Notes: generated by a model not told the origin, from the letters alone. Numbered from the stretch's first letter, positions 33,145 to 42,398 are shown. The stretch: DNA of 64,000 bases from Sinomonas terrae (GCF_022539255.1 NZ_JAKZBV010000001.1:4216001-4280000); one strand, 5' to 3'. Program-made: numbers and translations.

Positions 33145-36100
33145 ATGGGGGGCGCGAAAGAGGGGGCATCGGGCAGCAGAGGAGGGCGTCCCATAGAGGG
33201 CAAGGCTCCCTTCGATTTCTGGCTCGCGGTTGAAGCTTTTTCGCCTCAGAGTGTGCCGAACCCTTCCAGATCCCGTGGAGCGATTCCGTACGTAGCGGAC
33301 TATTCAGGGCAGGCTCCGCTTCCGTGGGAGGATCCTCGTTGGCCTCGGAGCCGCCCCGGACGGGTGTGGCGGCACAGCGTGTTTCTTGGCGTATACGACG
33401 TGGAGTCGGCTTGGACCGTCCTCGGCACGAAGACGGCTGAGGACCTTACGGCCCCGTCGGCTGGCCAAAGCGCGGTGGCGATGCTCAGTGTTGGGGAAGA
33501 CGGAGTGCTTGGCGTCGATGACGTGACTCTGTCGCAGTGCGTCTGGGCTGCCGGTCGCTTCAGACAGCGGAACCGGCTGGATGATGTTCTCGAGAGCTTC
33601 ACGGCTGATGAGACGAGATGGGCACAACGGCTCGGCGACCTTATCCTGGCGCGCGGAGTACGGGCGGGGGACGAATCTCCTTCTGGGTTCCAGACCCGAC
33701 CCCTGGCCTACGCTGATCTCCAAGCGATTCTTGCCCTCGCCCTGAGCGAAACGGGAGCTGACGGACTTCTGACATACCGGGGCGGGGAACTGGCGGCCAT
33801 CAGGGTGGAGAGCCGGGAGATCCGGGCGAGGCGGGATGCCGAAGAACCGGAGCCCAAGTTTCTCAACAGCTTCTTCTTCTCCGATCTCCTATCGATCTCG
33901 CAGAAACCCCGGTGGGGCGGGGCCATGTCCCAATATTTGGGTCCTGACACGTCCGAGCAGAGAGTCGATGTCCGCGTGGACGCCCTCGCCGTCTACGACT
34001 CGGTCTCGCCGAACATGCTGCCCGACGGCCGGTGGCCGAGCGACGTCACGCATCCTCTGGCCCTGTCGCAGCAGTTCGCGATCAACCGGGCGCTGGCCGA
34101 TCTGGAAGGCGCTGAAGGGCTATTCGCCGTCAATGGACCTCCGGGCACCGGCAAGACGACCATGCTCAGGGACATGATCGCAGCATTGGTGACCAAGCGC
34201 GCCACAGCTCTGGCTTCGTTCGATCACGCGGCAAGCGCATTCGTTGGGACCAGGGAGATCAACACCAGGTCCGGAATCCGGTCCAAAGTTCACCGGCTGC
34301 ACGAGAGCCTGCGCGGCTTCGAGATAGTCATAGCCTCTTCCAACAATGGGGCGGTCGAGAACATCAGTCTGGAAATCCCTGCACTCTCCGAAAACGTCAT
34401 CGGCCCCACGTTTAGCGATACGGCGAGATACTTTCCCGAGATCGCAACCCGCCTGTTGAACGAGAAGCGCAACAACGACGGCGACGAAGACGAGCCACCG
34501 AAGCAGGCGTGGGGCTTGACCTCCGCCAAACTCGGGAACTCCGCCAACGTCGGAGCCTTCATCGGCGCAGCGCTCTTCGGCGACAAGAGATGGCCCGACG
34601 CCGACGATGCGGTACCTGGGCTCTTCCAATTGCTGAACCAGCCGCCTGCCGATGCCCTCTCGTGGCCGGCAGCCAGGAAATCCTTCCTGAAAGCAAAATG
34701 CGAGGTGGACCGCCTTCGGGCAGTACGGCAGCGGCTCCACGAGGCGTTCGTCGACCTGCCACGCCTCCGTCAAGAGACCCAACACCTCGAGCGCGCGCTT
34801 GAGGTCGACACCACACAGCTAAAAGAGCAAGAGTGGCTCGTCTCCCGGCAGGAGGCAGCCCTTGCAGAGCTCGCACGGGCCGAAGCGACAGTTCGTGCTG
34901 ACCTTGCCGGCCATCTGGCCGCACGGCCGGGAGTATTGGAACAGATCTTCTCCCTCGGACGTGTCATGAATGCGTGGAGGCAACGGCAGGCCGACCTCGC
35001 CGAACGCGTGGATCGTGCCTGCACGGAGACCGCGAGCCTCAAGGCGACAATCGGTGAGTTACGAATCGCTGCTTCTTCGCTTCGGGCGCGCCGGGACGAG
35101 ACCTCCGGCCGTCTGCAGAACCGGAAACGTCGGCTCACGACGGCGGAGGCCGCGCTCGCCCGATATACCCATGAGAAGCCACCTGCAGACTGGTTCGCCA
35201 TCGGCAGCGTGGAGCGGGAGAAGGCCGCGCCGTGGCTCGACAAGGAGTTCAACGAGGCCCGATCCCGGCTTTTTCTCGAAGCCCTCCAGCTGCACCGAGC
35301 ATTTGTGTTCGACCAGAACGAGAAAATGCGTCAGAACCTCTCGGCTGTTTGCAACGTGCTGAAGAAGTCGGTCGCGCCTGATACCCCGTCCGCAGCAGTG
35401 AGAGAGGCCTGGGAAGCCCTGTTCATGGTGGTGCCCACCATGACCACCACATTCGCCTCCATGCCGAGGCTCTTTGCCTCCCTCAAAGACGAACAGCTCG
35501 GATGGCTTTTCATCGACGAGGCCGGCCAGGCCACCCCTCAGGCAGCCCTTTGCGGCATCTCCCGCGCCCGACGCGCCCTGCTGGTGGGCGATCCGCTCCA
35601 ACTCACACCAGTGGTGACCCTCCCAAGCGAATTCCAGAACCGGCTCCTTGAGATAGCCGGCACCCACCCGCGCTGGCTCTCCGGGACCCACCCCGCGCAG
35701 GTTCTCGCTGACCGGACGGCCAAGTACGGAACGCATATCCAACCGGCTGGGCGGGACAAGATCTGGGTTGGGGCACCACTACGGGTCCACCGGCGATGCG
35801 ATAATCCGATGTTCGACACCGTCAACCAGGAGGTCTACGACGGCCTCATGATCCATGGTGGAAAAACCCTGTTCAGGAGATTTCCCCTTGGGGAGCATCA
35901 TCAAGAAGCCCCGAAATCCTCGTGGCTCGATGTGACCACAACCGAATGGAATGGTCATTCCTCGATCCAGGAGCTGATCCGTTTCGATGAACTCCTCAGG
36001 AATCTGAAGGAGGCGGGGCACGATATGTCCAAGGTGCTCGCCATCGCTCCGTTCCGGCAGACAGCCTTTGAAATCGAGCGGCGGGCGAGACGGTATCTTC

Positions 36101-36702
36101 GCGACTCGAAGGCGCAGTCGGGGACCGTCCACCGCGCTCAGGGCAAGGAAGCAGACATCGTGATCCTCGTCCTCGGAGGCAAGACGTCCGGGGTCAGGAA
36201 CTGGGCAGTTGAGACTCCGAACCTTTTCAACGTTGCCGTCAGTCGGGCAAAGCACCGGCTCTACGTCATTGGCGACCACGGGGAATGGGCCAGACTCCCG
36301 TACTTCAGCGCGATCTCGCAGCGGCTGGACCATCACCCCCTGCAGGTACCCCTCAGCGACCTGTTCGCAACGCTCACCAGACCAGAAGGCACGCCTTCCG
36401 ACGGGCAAAAGCCACGGATCATTGACGATAACGGGCACCCTGTAAGCCGCATGGAATATTGGGGGCAGAGAGAGCTCAGCGCAGAACTCTGCATACCCGC
36501 CCCACGCGTTGGCGACCTCCTTAGAGAAACTGGGCTGCTGCTTCCCGGCCCGGACAAGGAACCGTCCCCCAAGGCTCTGCAGCAAGGCCTAGCCCTGTGG
36601 GTAACGGTCATGACTGCCGACGGCCCGCGCCGATACGCGAGATGGCATCGCACCCGAGCCCTGGAGATCCTCGAGCGCGCGCTCAAGGCCAAGCAGACCT
36701 GA
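33145..36702 (+). CDS. Large solo SF1 helicase (Upf1/Dna2-like motor)
   Basis: An 1,185-residue superfamily 1 helicase. An uncharacterised N-terminal domain (1-300) precedes motif I GPPGTGKTTM (331-340). An insert with a long coiled coil (about 512-680; LRQETQHLERALEVDTTQLKEQEW) follows. Then come motif II LFIDEAGQA (about 787-795), motif III VGDPLQLTPV (about 814), motif V TVHRAQGKEADIVIL (about 993) and motif VI NVAVSRAKHRLYVIGD (about 1028). The C-terminal ~110 residues look like a small wHTH-type domain (QRELSAELCIPAPRVGDLLRETGLL). No nuclease, PLD or kinase motif was found. AAGGAGG lies 7 nt before ATG 33145. GC content is visibly lower than that of its neighbours, suggesting transfer; a defence or RNA/DNA-processing role is speculative. 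Confidence 0.9.
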   Translation: MGGAKEGASGSRGGRPIEGKAPFDFWLAVEAFSPQSVPNPSRSRGAIPYVADYSGQAPLPWEDPRWPRSRPGRVWRHSVFLGVYDVESAWTVLGTKTAEDLTAPSAGQSAVAMLSVGEDGVLGVDDVTLSQCVWAAGRFRQRNRLDDVLESFTADETRWAQRLGDLILARGVRAGDESPSGFQTRPLAYADLQAILALALSETGADGLLTYRGGELAAIRVESREIRARRDAEEPEPKFLNSFFFSDLLSISQKPRWGGAMSQYLGPDTSEQRVDVRVDALAVYDSVSPNMLPDGRWPSDVTHPLALSQQFAINRALADLEGAEGLFAVNGPPGTGKTTMLRDMIAALVTKRATALASFDHAASAFVGTREINTRSGIRSKVHRLHESLRGFEIVIASSNNGAVENISLEIPALSENVIGPTFSDTARYFPEIATRLLNEKRNNDGDEDEPPKQAWGLTSAKLGNSANVGAFIGAALFGDKRWPDADDAVPGLFQLLNQPPADALSWPAARKSFLKAKCEVDRLRAVRQRLHEAFVDLPRLRQETQHLERALEVDTTQLKEQEWLVSRQEAALAELARAEATVRADLAGHLAARPGVLEQIFSLGRVMNAWRQRQADLAERVDRACTETASLKATIGELRIAASSLRARRDETSGRLQNRKRRLTTAEAALARYTHEKPPADWFAIGSVEREKAAPWLDKEFNEARSRLFLEALQLHRAFVFDQNEKMRQNLSAVCNVLKKSVAPDTPSAAVREAWEALFMVVPTMTTTFASMPRLFASLKDEQLGWLFIDEAGQATPQAALCGISRARRALLVGDPLQLTPVVTLPSEFQNRLLEIAGTHPRWLSGTHPAQVLADRTAKYGTHIQPAGRDKIWVGAPLRVHRRCDNPMFDTVNQEVYDGLMIHGGKTLFRRFPLGEHHQEAPKSSWLDVTTTEWNGHSSIQELIRFDELLRNLKEAGHDMSKVLAIAPFRQTAFEIERRARRYLRDSKAQSGTVHRAQGKEADIVILVLGGKTSGVRNWAVETPNLFNVAVSRAKHRLYVIGDHGEWARLPYFSAISQRLDHHPLQVPLSDLFATLTRPEGTPSDGQKPRIIDDNGHPVSRMEYWGQRELSAELCIPAPRVGDLLRETGLLLPGPDKEPSPKALQQGLALWVTVMTADGPRRYARWHRTRALEILERALKAKQT

Positions 36703-36721
36703 TGGACGAACGCGCTGAGAA

Positions 36722-37063
36722 CTACTGGCGCGTCTCCTCGATCGCCCTCTCGAGCCGCTCGACCTTCCCCTCTATCTCACCCGTGTGGCCGGGGCGGATA
36801 TCCGCCTTGAGGACAAGCGAAACTCGGGTCCCGTACCGGCCGACGGCCTCCGTGGCGCGCTTGACCACGTCCATGACCTCGTCCCAGTCGCCCTCGATCT
36901 CGGTGAACATCGAACTCGTCCGGTTCGGCAGTCCGGAGTCCCGCACGACCTTCACGGCGGCGGCCACAGCCTCATGCACCGAATCGGCAGGAATGTCCGA
37001 CGGCGCGTGGCCCGCTTCTGCGGGCCTCTCGCCGGAGGGGGAGACAGAGAAGGCGACAATCAT
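36722..37063 (-). CDS. MTH1187-family thiamine-binding protein
   Basis: 113 residues of the MTH1187/YkoF-like fold: MIVAFSVSPSGE opening, the SVHEAVAAAVKVVRDSGL helix, MFTEIEGDWDEVMDVVKRA, and the closing strand RVSLVLKADIRPG. Members bind thiamine or hydroxymethylpyrimidine-type ligands, and several form homotetramers. The actual ligand here is inferred from the family. It faces the helicase stop at a 19-bp distance and is divergent from the TetR gene. Confidence 0.85.
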   Translation of the reverse strand: MIVAFSVSPSGERPAEAGHAPSDIPADSVHEAVAAAVKVVRDSGLPNRTSSMFTEIEGDWDEVMDVVKRATEAVGRYGTRVSLVLKADIRPGHTGEIEGKVERLERAIEETRQ

Positions 37064-37188
37064 GGACCCAGTCTTCCACGCTCACGCGGCGCCGGGCCGG
37101 GCTTCCCTTCGAGACTTTTTCGCACCAAGAACGCGAGATTTCTCTGAGAGTTCAGCTTCACATAGACGACTCCGTCACTCTCGGTAGC

Positions 37189-37200
37189 TACGGTGGAGGA
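37189..37200 (+). promoter_or_regulatory. Possible leaderless -10 element for tetR at 37201
   Basis: TACGGT (37189-37194) ends 6 nt before ATG 37201. The spacer happens to read GGAGGA, too close to the start to be a normal Shine-Dalgarno. Confidence 0.4.
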
Positions 37201-37827
37201 ATGCAGTACGAAGGAGCTTGGCGGAAGCCCATGCGGGCGGACGCGGCTCGCAATATCGAGAAGATCATCACGGCAGCCCTCGAGTGTTTCCGCGAGGACG
37301 GACCGAACGTCTCGCTCAAGTCCGTCGCCGACCGGGCCGGCGTCGGTCCCGCGACGCTGTTCCGCAACTTCGCGGACAAGGAAGAGCTTGTTCTGGCCGC
37401 AATCGAGCGGCAGATCAAGGTCAAGGTCGAGCCCGTGGCCGAGGATGCCCTCGACAATCCCGACGCGGCCGCCGGGCTCGTGGAGGTCCTCAGCGCCGTC
37501 ATGCAGGTGGCCAACGACGAGCACCACCTGCTCTCCGCGGTCGCCGGGCGCCGCCAGCTCCTCGTGGGGCTCGCCGGCAAGCTCATCGAGTCAATGGGTG
37601 TCCTGCTCAGCCGCGGCCAGGAACAGGGAACCCTCCGTGAGGAGCTCCGTCTCCTCGACATGGTCCGCCTCGTCGCGATGCTCATCGGAGTCGGCGACAC
37701 GGTGGCCCCGGGCTCGATGGCGTGGCTCCGCTACGTGGCCCTCGTCGAGGATGCCATCCGGACCCACCGGGAACCACGGCCGCTCCCGCCGCTCGAGGCC
37801 ATCCCCGAGGTGGACCTCCCGCTCTGA
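37201..37827 (+). CDS. TetR-family regulator
   Basis: A 208-residue TetR protein. The DNA-binding domain is ARNIEKIITAALECFREDGPNVSLKSVADRAGVGPATLFRNFADKEELVL, and the C-terminal domain (AVAGRRQLLVGLAGKLIESMGVLL) resembles the SbtR-like ligand domain. Neighbours (thiamine-binding protein, AzlCD) do not reveal its target. ATG 37201 is taken; ATG 37231 (MRADAARN) would also give a complete domain. Confidence 0.9.
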   Translation: MQYEGAWRKPMRADAARNIEKIITAALECFREDGPNVSLKSVADRAGVGPATLFRNFADKEELVLAAIERQIKVKVEPVAEDALDNPDAAAGLVEVLSAVMQVANDEHHLLSAVAGRRQLLVGLAGKLIESMGVLLSRGQEQGTLREELRLLDMVRLVAMLIGVGDTVAPGSMAWLRYVALVEDAIRTHREPRPLPPLEAIPEVDLPL

Positions 37828-37845
37828 CGCGAGCCGAAGGGGCCT

Positions 37846-38157
37846 CTAGCCCCAGCCGAGCAGCCTGAGACCTGCCGCGACGGCAGCACCGACGATCACG
37901 ACGACGAGGAACGGCGCCCGCAGCAGGAGCGCCACGGCCGCAGCCGCGAGTGAGCCGATCCTCGCGTCGAAGGCGAGGGCCTGCCCGTTCCCGAGGGCGT
38001 TCACGACCGTGAGCGAGGCGAGCAGACCGATCGTGACCGTGCCCGCGATACGGGTCATTCGCTCGTTCTTCATCCACCGCCGTGGTACGAGATAGCCGAG
38101 CAGCTTGATGGCGTAGGCCGCGGCGCACGAGGCGATAACCCAGAACCAGAGGTTCAC
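37846..38157 (-). CDS. azlD: AzlD-type branched-chain amino acid export subunit
   Basis: A 103-residue hydrophobic protein with four helices: LWFWVIASCAAAYAIKLLGYLVPRR, then MTRIAGTVTIGLLASLTVVNAL, then the Ala/Leu-rich end. It matches the AzlD family, the small partner of AzlC in the LIV-E exporter of branched-chain amino acids or azaleucine. It overlaps azlC by 4 bp (ATGA), so the subunits are made together. The exported substrate here is inferred from the family. Confidence 0.88.
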   Translation of the reverse strand: MNLWFWVIASCAAAYAIKLLGYLVPRRWMKNERMTRIAGTVTIGLLASLTVVNALGNGQALAFDARIGSLAAAAVALLLRAPFLVVVIVGAAVAAGLRLLGWG

Positions 38158-39002
38158 GCGGAATCACCCCGAGACGCCTCGTCAGGGCCTTCATCGCGAT
38201 GCGCGCGATGGGCGTACGGATCGAGGTCAGGCTCCAGGCCCTCCATCTCGAGCGGGCGGTCAGCGGCCGCCCTTGCGTGGCTCACCCAGCCGAGGACGCC
38301 GGCCACGAGCGCCGCGACGAGAATCGGGACGCCCGGGGGCACGAACGGGACCGCCAGCACGGTCGCGAGGGCGCAGACGACGGCGATCGCAGCGGGCTCG
38401 CGCCCCTTGAGCCGCGGCCACAGGAGACCCAGGAAGGCAGCAACCGCCGCCCCGTCGAGACCCCATTGCTTGGGGTCGCCGATCGCATTCCCGGCGAACG
38501 CGCCCACCGCGGTGAACAGGTTCCAGAGCACGAAGACGCCAAGGCCTGCGCTCCAGAACCCGCGTCGTTGCTCGAGCCGGTCGCTCTGCCCGGAGGCGGT
38601 CGCCGTCGACTCGTCGATCGTCACGTGCGCAGCAGCGAAGCGCCGCCACCCGCGCGGACCGAACATCGCGTTGAGCTGCATCCCGTACACGGCGTTGCGG
38701 ATCCCGAGGAGCGTGGCCGCCGCCCCAGCCGCGGCTCCCGAACCCCCGCCCGCGATCACGCCGATGAACGCGAACTGGGATCCGCCCGTGAACATGAGCA
38801 GGCTCAGGGCCATGGTCTGGAGAACGCTCAGGCCCGAGGTGACGCCAAGGGCGCCGAACGAGATCCCATAGAGTCCGGTCGCCACGGCAATGGACATCCC
38901 GATGCGAAACGCCGGCGAGCGCCGCAGCGTAACCCGGGCGCCGCCGTCGTCCGCTCCGCCCTGATCAAGCTGCCCGTTAGACACGGGTGGGACACCGATC
39001 AC
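38154..39002 (-). CDS. azlC: AzlC-family amino acid exporter permease
   Basis: About 282 residues. The AzlC signature region is AFRIGMSIAVATGLYGISFGALGVTSGLS ... FTGGSQFAFIGVIAGGG ... GIRNAVYGMQLNAMFG, followed by further helices and a charged C-terminal tail (EGLEPDLDPYAHRAHRDEG) unusual for the family. GTG 39002 overlaps the GDPD stop as GTGA, so the three genes (GDPD, azlC, azlD) form one coupled unit. An internal GTG closer to the first helix is an alternative start. Confidence 0.88.
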   Translation of the reverse strand: MIGVPPVSNGQLDQGGADDGGARVTLRRSPAFRIGMSIAVATGLYGISFGALGVTSGLSVLQTMALSLLMFTGGSQFAFIGVIAGGGSGAAAGAAATLLGIRNAVYGMQLNAMFGPRGWRRFAAAHVTIDESTATASGQSDRLEQRRGFWSAGLGVFVLWNLFTAVGAFAGNAIGDPKQWGLDGAAVAAFLGLLWPRLKGREPAAIAVVCALATVLAVPFVPPGVPILVAALVAGVLGWVSHARAAADRPLEMEGLEPDLDPYAHRAHRDEGPDEASRGDSA

Positions 39003-39874
39003 ACACCGGCCGCGACCACCTGACGGAGCACGTCAGCGGGGCGGTTGGTGGTGACCTCCTGGATCCCCACGGACAGGCAGTGTTCGACGTCGTCGGGCTC
39101 GTCGACTGTCCACACCCGGAAGCGCCGGCCGGCGGAGAGCCAATCGCGCACTCGGTTCGGGTGGTTCCGGACGTAGCCGATGCCGGGTCCGGCCATGCCT
39201 GCGCGGCCGCCGTCGAGGATCGCCTCTGCCTCTGCCTGCGCTGCCTTGAGGACGTTCGCGACCGCCCCGCCCGTGAAGCGCCCGAGGGCTAGGTCTGTGC
39301 GGACATCCTCGACTTGGACGTCGTCGACGAGCATGCACACGTGTTCGGCAGGGACGCGCGCGAGCAGATAGCGGATGGCGTCTGCGTCGAAGCTCATGAA
39401 GCTCACGCGGATGTTGCCGAGGCGGGACGAGCTCGCCTCCCAGCCGCGGGCCTCGAGCACCTCGAGGACTGTGTCCTCGAGCCTGAGCTGGTATGGGCTC
39501 GGGTGCTTGAGCTCGATCGCAAGCCCGACGTCTCGCCCGGTGCCCGCAAGAATGTCGAGAAGCTCGGGCAGGGTCAGGAGCTGCTGGCTGACCCCGCCGA
39601 ACTCCGCGGGAATCCGGGCACCTTTCCATGAGGAGAAATCGAGTTCGCGGAGCTCTTCGAGGGTGCGGTCGGCCACGGCCCCGGTGCCGTTCGACGTGCG
39701 GTCGAGGTTGGGGTCGTGCAGGAGGACGAGGTGCTGATCGCGGGTCAGGTGGACGTCGCACTCGACGCCGTCCGCCCCGTCCGCGAGAGCCTGGAAGTAC
39801 GCGGCGCGTGTGTGCTCTGCGAACTGGGCGCTCGCCCCGCGGTGGGCATACACGAGAGGGCGCTCGGAAGTCAT
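38999..39874 (-). CDS. Glycerophosphodiester phosphodiesterase
   Basis: 291 residues of the GDPD TIM barrel. It has VYAHRGASAQFAEHTRAA (catalytic His and Arg), GVECDVHLTRDQHLVLLHDPNLDRTSNGTG (metal ligands and the second catalytic His), ELKHPSPY, and the C-terminal VWTVDEPDD. It hydrolyses glycerophosphodiesters to glycerol-3-phosphate and an alcohol. No signal peptide is seen, so it is cytoplasmic. ATG 39874 lies 6 nt after TAGCGT; DUF445 diverges 54 bp away. Confidence 0.93.
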   Translation of the reverse strand: MTSERPLVYAHRGASAQFAEHTRAAYFQALADGADGVECDVHLTRDQHLVLLHDPNLDRTSNGTGAVADRTLEELRELDFSSWKGARIPAEFGGVSQQLLTLPELLDILAGTGRDVGLAIELKHPSPYQLRLEDTVLEVLEARGWEASSSRLGNIRVSFMSFDADAIRYLLARVPAEHVCMLVDDVQVEDVRTDLALGRFTGGAVANVLKAAQAEAEAILDGGRAGMAGPGIGYVRNHPNRVRDWLSAGRRFRVWTVDEPDDVEHCLSVGIQEVTTNRPADVLRQVVAAGV

Positions 39875-39886
39875 ACCTCTACGCTA
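39875..39886 (-). promoter_or_regulatory. Leaderless -10 element for the GDPD gene
   Basis: TAGCGT (39886-39881) ends 6 nt before ATG 39874. Confidence 0.5.
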
Positions 39887-39916
39887 TCGGACCTGCTGAC
39901 TCCCGATTCCGGCGAG

Positions 39917-39928
39917 TAGGGTTGGCCT
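39917..39928 (+). promoter_or_regulatory. Leaderless -10 element for DUF445
   Basis: TAGGGT (39917-39922) ends 6 nt before ATG 39929. It is back to back with the GDPD promoter in a 54-bp gap. Confidence 0.5.
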
Positions 39929-41230
39929 ATGGTGATGCTCCATCGTGCCGAAAGCCCGGAGACCGGACGGACGGCTGAGCTCAGCCCCGCAGATGCCGAG
40001 CGCGCCGCAGCCCTACGCAGCATGAAGACGCTGGCCCTGAGCCTTCTCATCGCCATCGCAGCGGTGTTCGCCGTCGCCTTCGCCCTCCAACGCCAGTTCC
40101 CCTGGCTCGAATACGTCCGCTCTGCGGCGGAAGGCGGAATGGTCGGCGCGCTGGCCGACTGGTTTGCCGTCACGGCGCTCTTCCGCCACCCGATGGGCCT
40201 CAAGATCCCCCACACGGCGATCATCCCCCGGCGCAAGGACCAGATCGGATCAGCCCTCAGCGGGTTCGTCGAGGACAACTTCCTTTCGGCCGACGTCGTG
40301 CGGGCAAAGCTCGACTCGGTGGACATCGCGCGCAAGGCAGGGTCCTGGCTCTCCACTCCTGCTGGTGCCGAGCGAGTGGCCAAAGAGGGGTCGGCCGCGA
40401 TCCGCGGTGCGTTCACCGTCCTCAATGACGACGACGTCCAAGCAGTCATCGAGTCCCTCGTCCGCAAGCACCTGCTCACCCCGCCGTGGGGGCCGCCGAT
40501 CGGGCGCCTCGCCGAGCGCGTGTTCGACGCCGGCCACCACCACCGCCTCGTCGACCTCCTCGTCGACCGTGCGGCCGACTGGGTGGCGGCCAACTATGGG
40601 ACCGTGACACGGGTCGTGACGGACCGTTCCCCCTCCTGGGTTCCGAACTTCGCGAACGAGCTGGTCGGCGACAAGGTCTACATCGAGCTCTCCAAGTTCG
40701 TCGCCGCCGTCCAGAGCGACCCGAACCACCAGGTGCGCGAGTCCATTGACAAGTACCTCAAGGACCTCGCACGGGACCTGCAGTACGACCCCGCGATGAT
40801 CGCACGCGCCGAGTCCCTCAAGGGCCAGATCCTCGGCGACCCCGAGGTGCGCGATCTGGCCCGCCGTACGTGGACCACGATCAAGCACGCGCTCCTCGAT
40901 GCGGTCAATGATCCCCAGAGCGAGCTCTACCACCGCTTCACAACGGCGGTCCGGGACTTCGGCACACGCCTCGTCTCCGACGATGAGCTCGCGGGGAAGG
41001 TGAACGCCTGGATCGGAGAGGCCGCGGGATACGCAGTCGCGACGTACCGCTCTGACATCGCCGGTGTCATCGAGGACACCATCGCCCGTTGGGACGCCGA
41101 GGAGACCTCGCAGAAGATCGAGCTGCAGGTCGGCAGAGACCTTCAGTACATCCGGCTCAACGGCACCATCGTAGGTGCCCTTGCGGGGCTCGTGATCTAC
41201 GCGATCGCCCACGCGATCTTCGGCGGCTAG
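39929..41230 (+). CDS. DUF445 membrane-associated protein
   Basis: A 433-residue DUF445 family member. An N-terminal helix (MKTALALSLLIAIAAVFAVAFA-like) is followed by the family hallmark AAEGGMVGALADWFAVTALFRHPMGLKIPHTAIIPRRKDQIG. A long helical middle section follows, and a C-terminal membrane helix (GALAGLVIYAIAHAIFGG) closes the protein. The function of DUF445 is unknown. The stop shares the bases CTAG (41227-41230) with the convergent gene. Confidence 0.9.
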   Translation: MVMLHRAESPETGRTAELSPADAERAAALRSMKTLALSLLIAIAAVFAVAFALQRQFPWLEYVRSAAEGGMVGALADWFAVTALFRHPMGLKIPHTAIIPRRKDQIGSALSGFVEDNFLSADVVRAKLDSVDIARKAGSWLSTPAGAERVAKEGSAAIRGAFTVLNDDDVQAVIESLVRKHLLTPPWGPPIGRLAERVFDAGHHHRLVDLLVDRAADWVAANYGTVTRVVTDRSPSWVPNFANELVGDKVYIELSKFVAAVQSDPNHQVRESIDKYLKDLARDLQYDPAMIARAESLKGQILGDPEVRDLARRTWTTIKHALLDAVNDPQSELYHRFTTAVRDFGTRLVSDDELAGKVNAWIGEAAGYAVATYRSDIAGVIEDTIARWDAEETSQKIELQVGRDLQYIRLNGTIVGALAGLVIYAIAHAIFGG

Positions 41231-41979
41231 CCTGCGATCTCACCCGGCAGCACGTCGGGTGCCGCGCCGAACGCCGTGCGTGTCGAGCGGATGACGGCGC
41301 GGCCCATTGCCCGGTTGCCGAAGCCACCCACGACGGCTCCGATCCCGAACGGCAGCGCCCTGCCCACCATGACTCCGGCCTCCCGGCGCAGAAGCCACTT
41401 GATGAAACGCTCGCGCACCTGACGTTGGACGAGACGAGCCGTGGGCCCGGGAATCGAGCGGTTGATCGCCGCACCCCAGGCCGCGTTAGGTGTACCGGGG
41501 CTGCCGAGGGCATGCCCCGTGAGCTCGCTCAGGAGGGCCGTTCCTTCCTCCCCGAGCATGATTGCCATCACGGTGGTGCGGGCACGCTCCGGGTCCTCGA
41601 GGTGCACTCCGTGGAGCTCGGCGATCGAGGCTGCGTACAACGCGGTCGCTTCGAGGAAGCCCAGAGTCGCCACGGCAGAGAGACCGAGCGACGTGAGGGT
41701 GCCGACGCCGGGGACGGCGGCCGTCCCGCCGATCGCGGCGCCGCCACCGACGACGGCGCGCAAGTAGTCCCGGTCAAGGCGGCGCCCCAGCTCAGCGGTG
41801 GTCGAATTCGGGTGGCGGCGCTTGAGCCGCTGGATGTTCGCCACCACGAGCGGGCGTTGGACGTCGACGGCACGCAAGAGCGCGCGCTGGAGGCCTGGAC
41901 GGGCCTTGCCCTTCCGATCGAACAGCGCGCCACGGGCTGTGGTCCCGGCGATCCGGAACGCAGAATTCTTCCTCGCCAT
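41227..41979 (-). CDS. Conserved-type hydrophobic-patch protein, unknown function
   Basis: 250 residues. A basic N-terminus precedes a Gly/Ala-rich hydrophobic stretch (AVVGGGAAIGGTAAVPGVGTLTSLGLSAVATLGFLEATALYAASIAELHG) that recalls the EcsC-like glycine zipper regions. A second one near the C-terminus (ALPFGIGAVVGGFGNRAMGRAVI) has the same character. This suggests a peripheral or membrane-inserting protein. The EcsC resemblance is pattern-based only. It is convergent with DUF445, sharing the CTAG stop overlap. Confidence 0.72.
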   Translation of the reverse strand: MARKNSAFRIAGTTARGALFDRKGKARPGLQRALLRAVDVQRPLVVANIQRLKRRHPNSTTAELGRRLDRDYLRAVVGGGAAIGGTAAVPGVGTLTSLGLSAVATLGFLEATALYAASIAELHGVHLEDPERARTTVMAIMLGEEGTALLSELTGHALGSPGTPNAAWGAAINRSIPGPTARLVQRQVRERFIKWLLRREAGVMVGRALPFGIGAVVGGFGNRAMGRAVIRSTRTAFGAAPDVLPGEIAG

Positions 41980-42118
41980 CCCCCCAGCGTAACGGCGTGC
42001 GGCGCTCGAAAGAGAGGCCGAAAATCATGAGCAGCGCGGGTGTTTGCAGGCCTCGCGAACTGGGTAGTAATCAGTGCATCGAGTGCAAGCTGCACCCGCC
42101 AACCGTCAGGAGTGAATC

Positions 42119-42334
42119 ATGCGAATTGGTTCATCGATCGTTCTCATCGCGCTGGGTGCCATCCTGGCGTTCGCGCTGGCCCCGGGGCTGATCCCGTACG
42201 TCAACCAGGTCGTTATCGGGTACATCCTCATGGTGGTCGGCGTGCTTGGCCTCATCGTCTCGCTGATCATGGCCGCTTCGACCCGTCGCACGGTCGTGCA
42301 TCGCCACGCTGGCGTCGACGATGTGGACATGTAA
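42119..42334 (+). CDS. DUF6458 small membrane protein
   Basis: 71 residues with two hydrophobic helices (SIVLIALGAILAFALAPGLIPYV and GYILMVVGVLGLIVSLIMA) joined by a short loop, then a basic, His-containing tail. It matches the small two-helix DUF6458 family common in Micrococcaceae and relatives. AGGAG lies about 6 nt upstream of ATG 42119. The last codons and stop are duplicated downstream. A strong terminator follows. Confidence 0.85.
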   Translation: MRIGSSIVLIALGAILAFALAPGLIPYVNQVVIGYILMVVGVLGLIVSLIMAASTRRTVVHRHAGVDDVDM

Positions 42335-42359
42335 GAGCACCTGTAAGTGGACATGTAAG
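42323..42359. repeat. Direct repeat GTGGACATGTAAG, period 24 bp
   Basis: Copies at 42323-42335 and 42347-42359. The first holds the last codons and stop of the DUF6458 gene; the second is untranslated. Confidence 0.75.
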
Positions 42360-42398
42360 CCGCACGGGTAAGCCCGAGCAGCAGACCCAAGAAGAACA

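Noticed and set aside
36722..37063. Thiamine (TPP) riboswitch near the thiamine-binding protein gene
   Set aside because: The upstream sequence is short and shows no THI-box-like conserved blocks.
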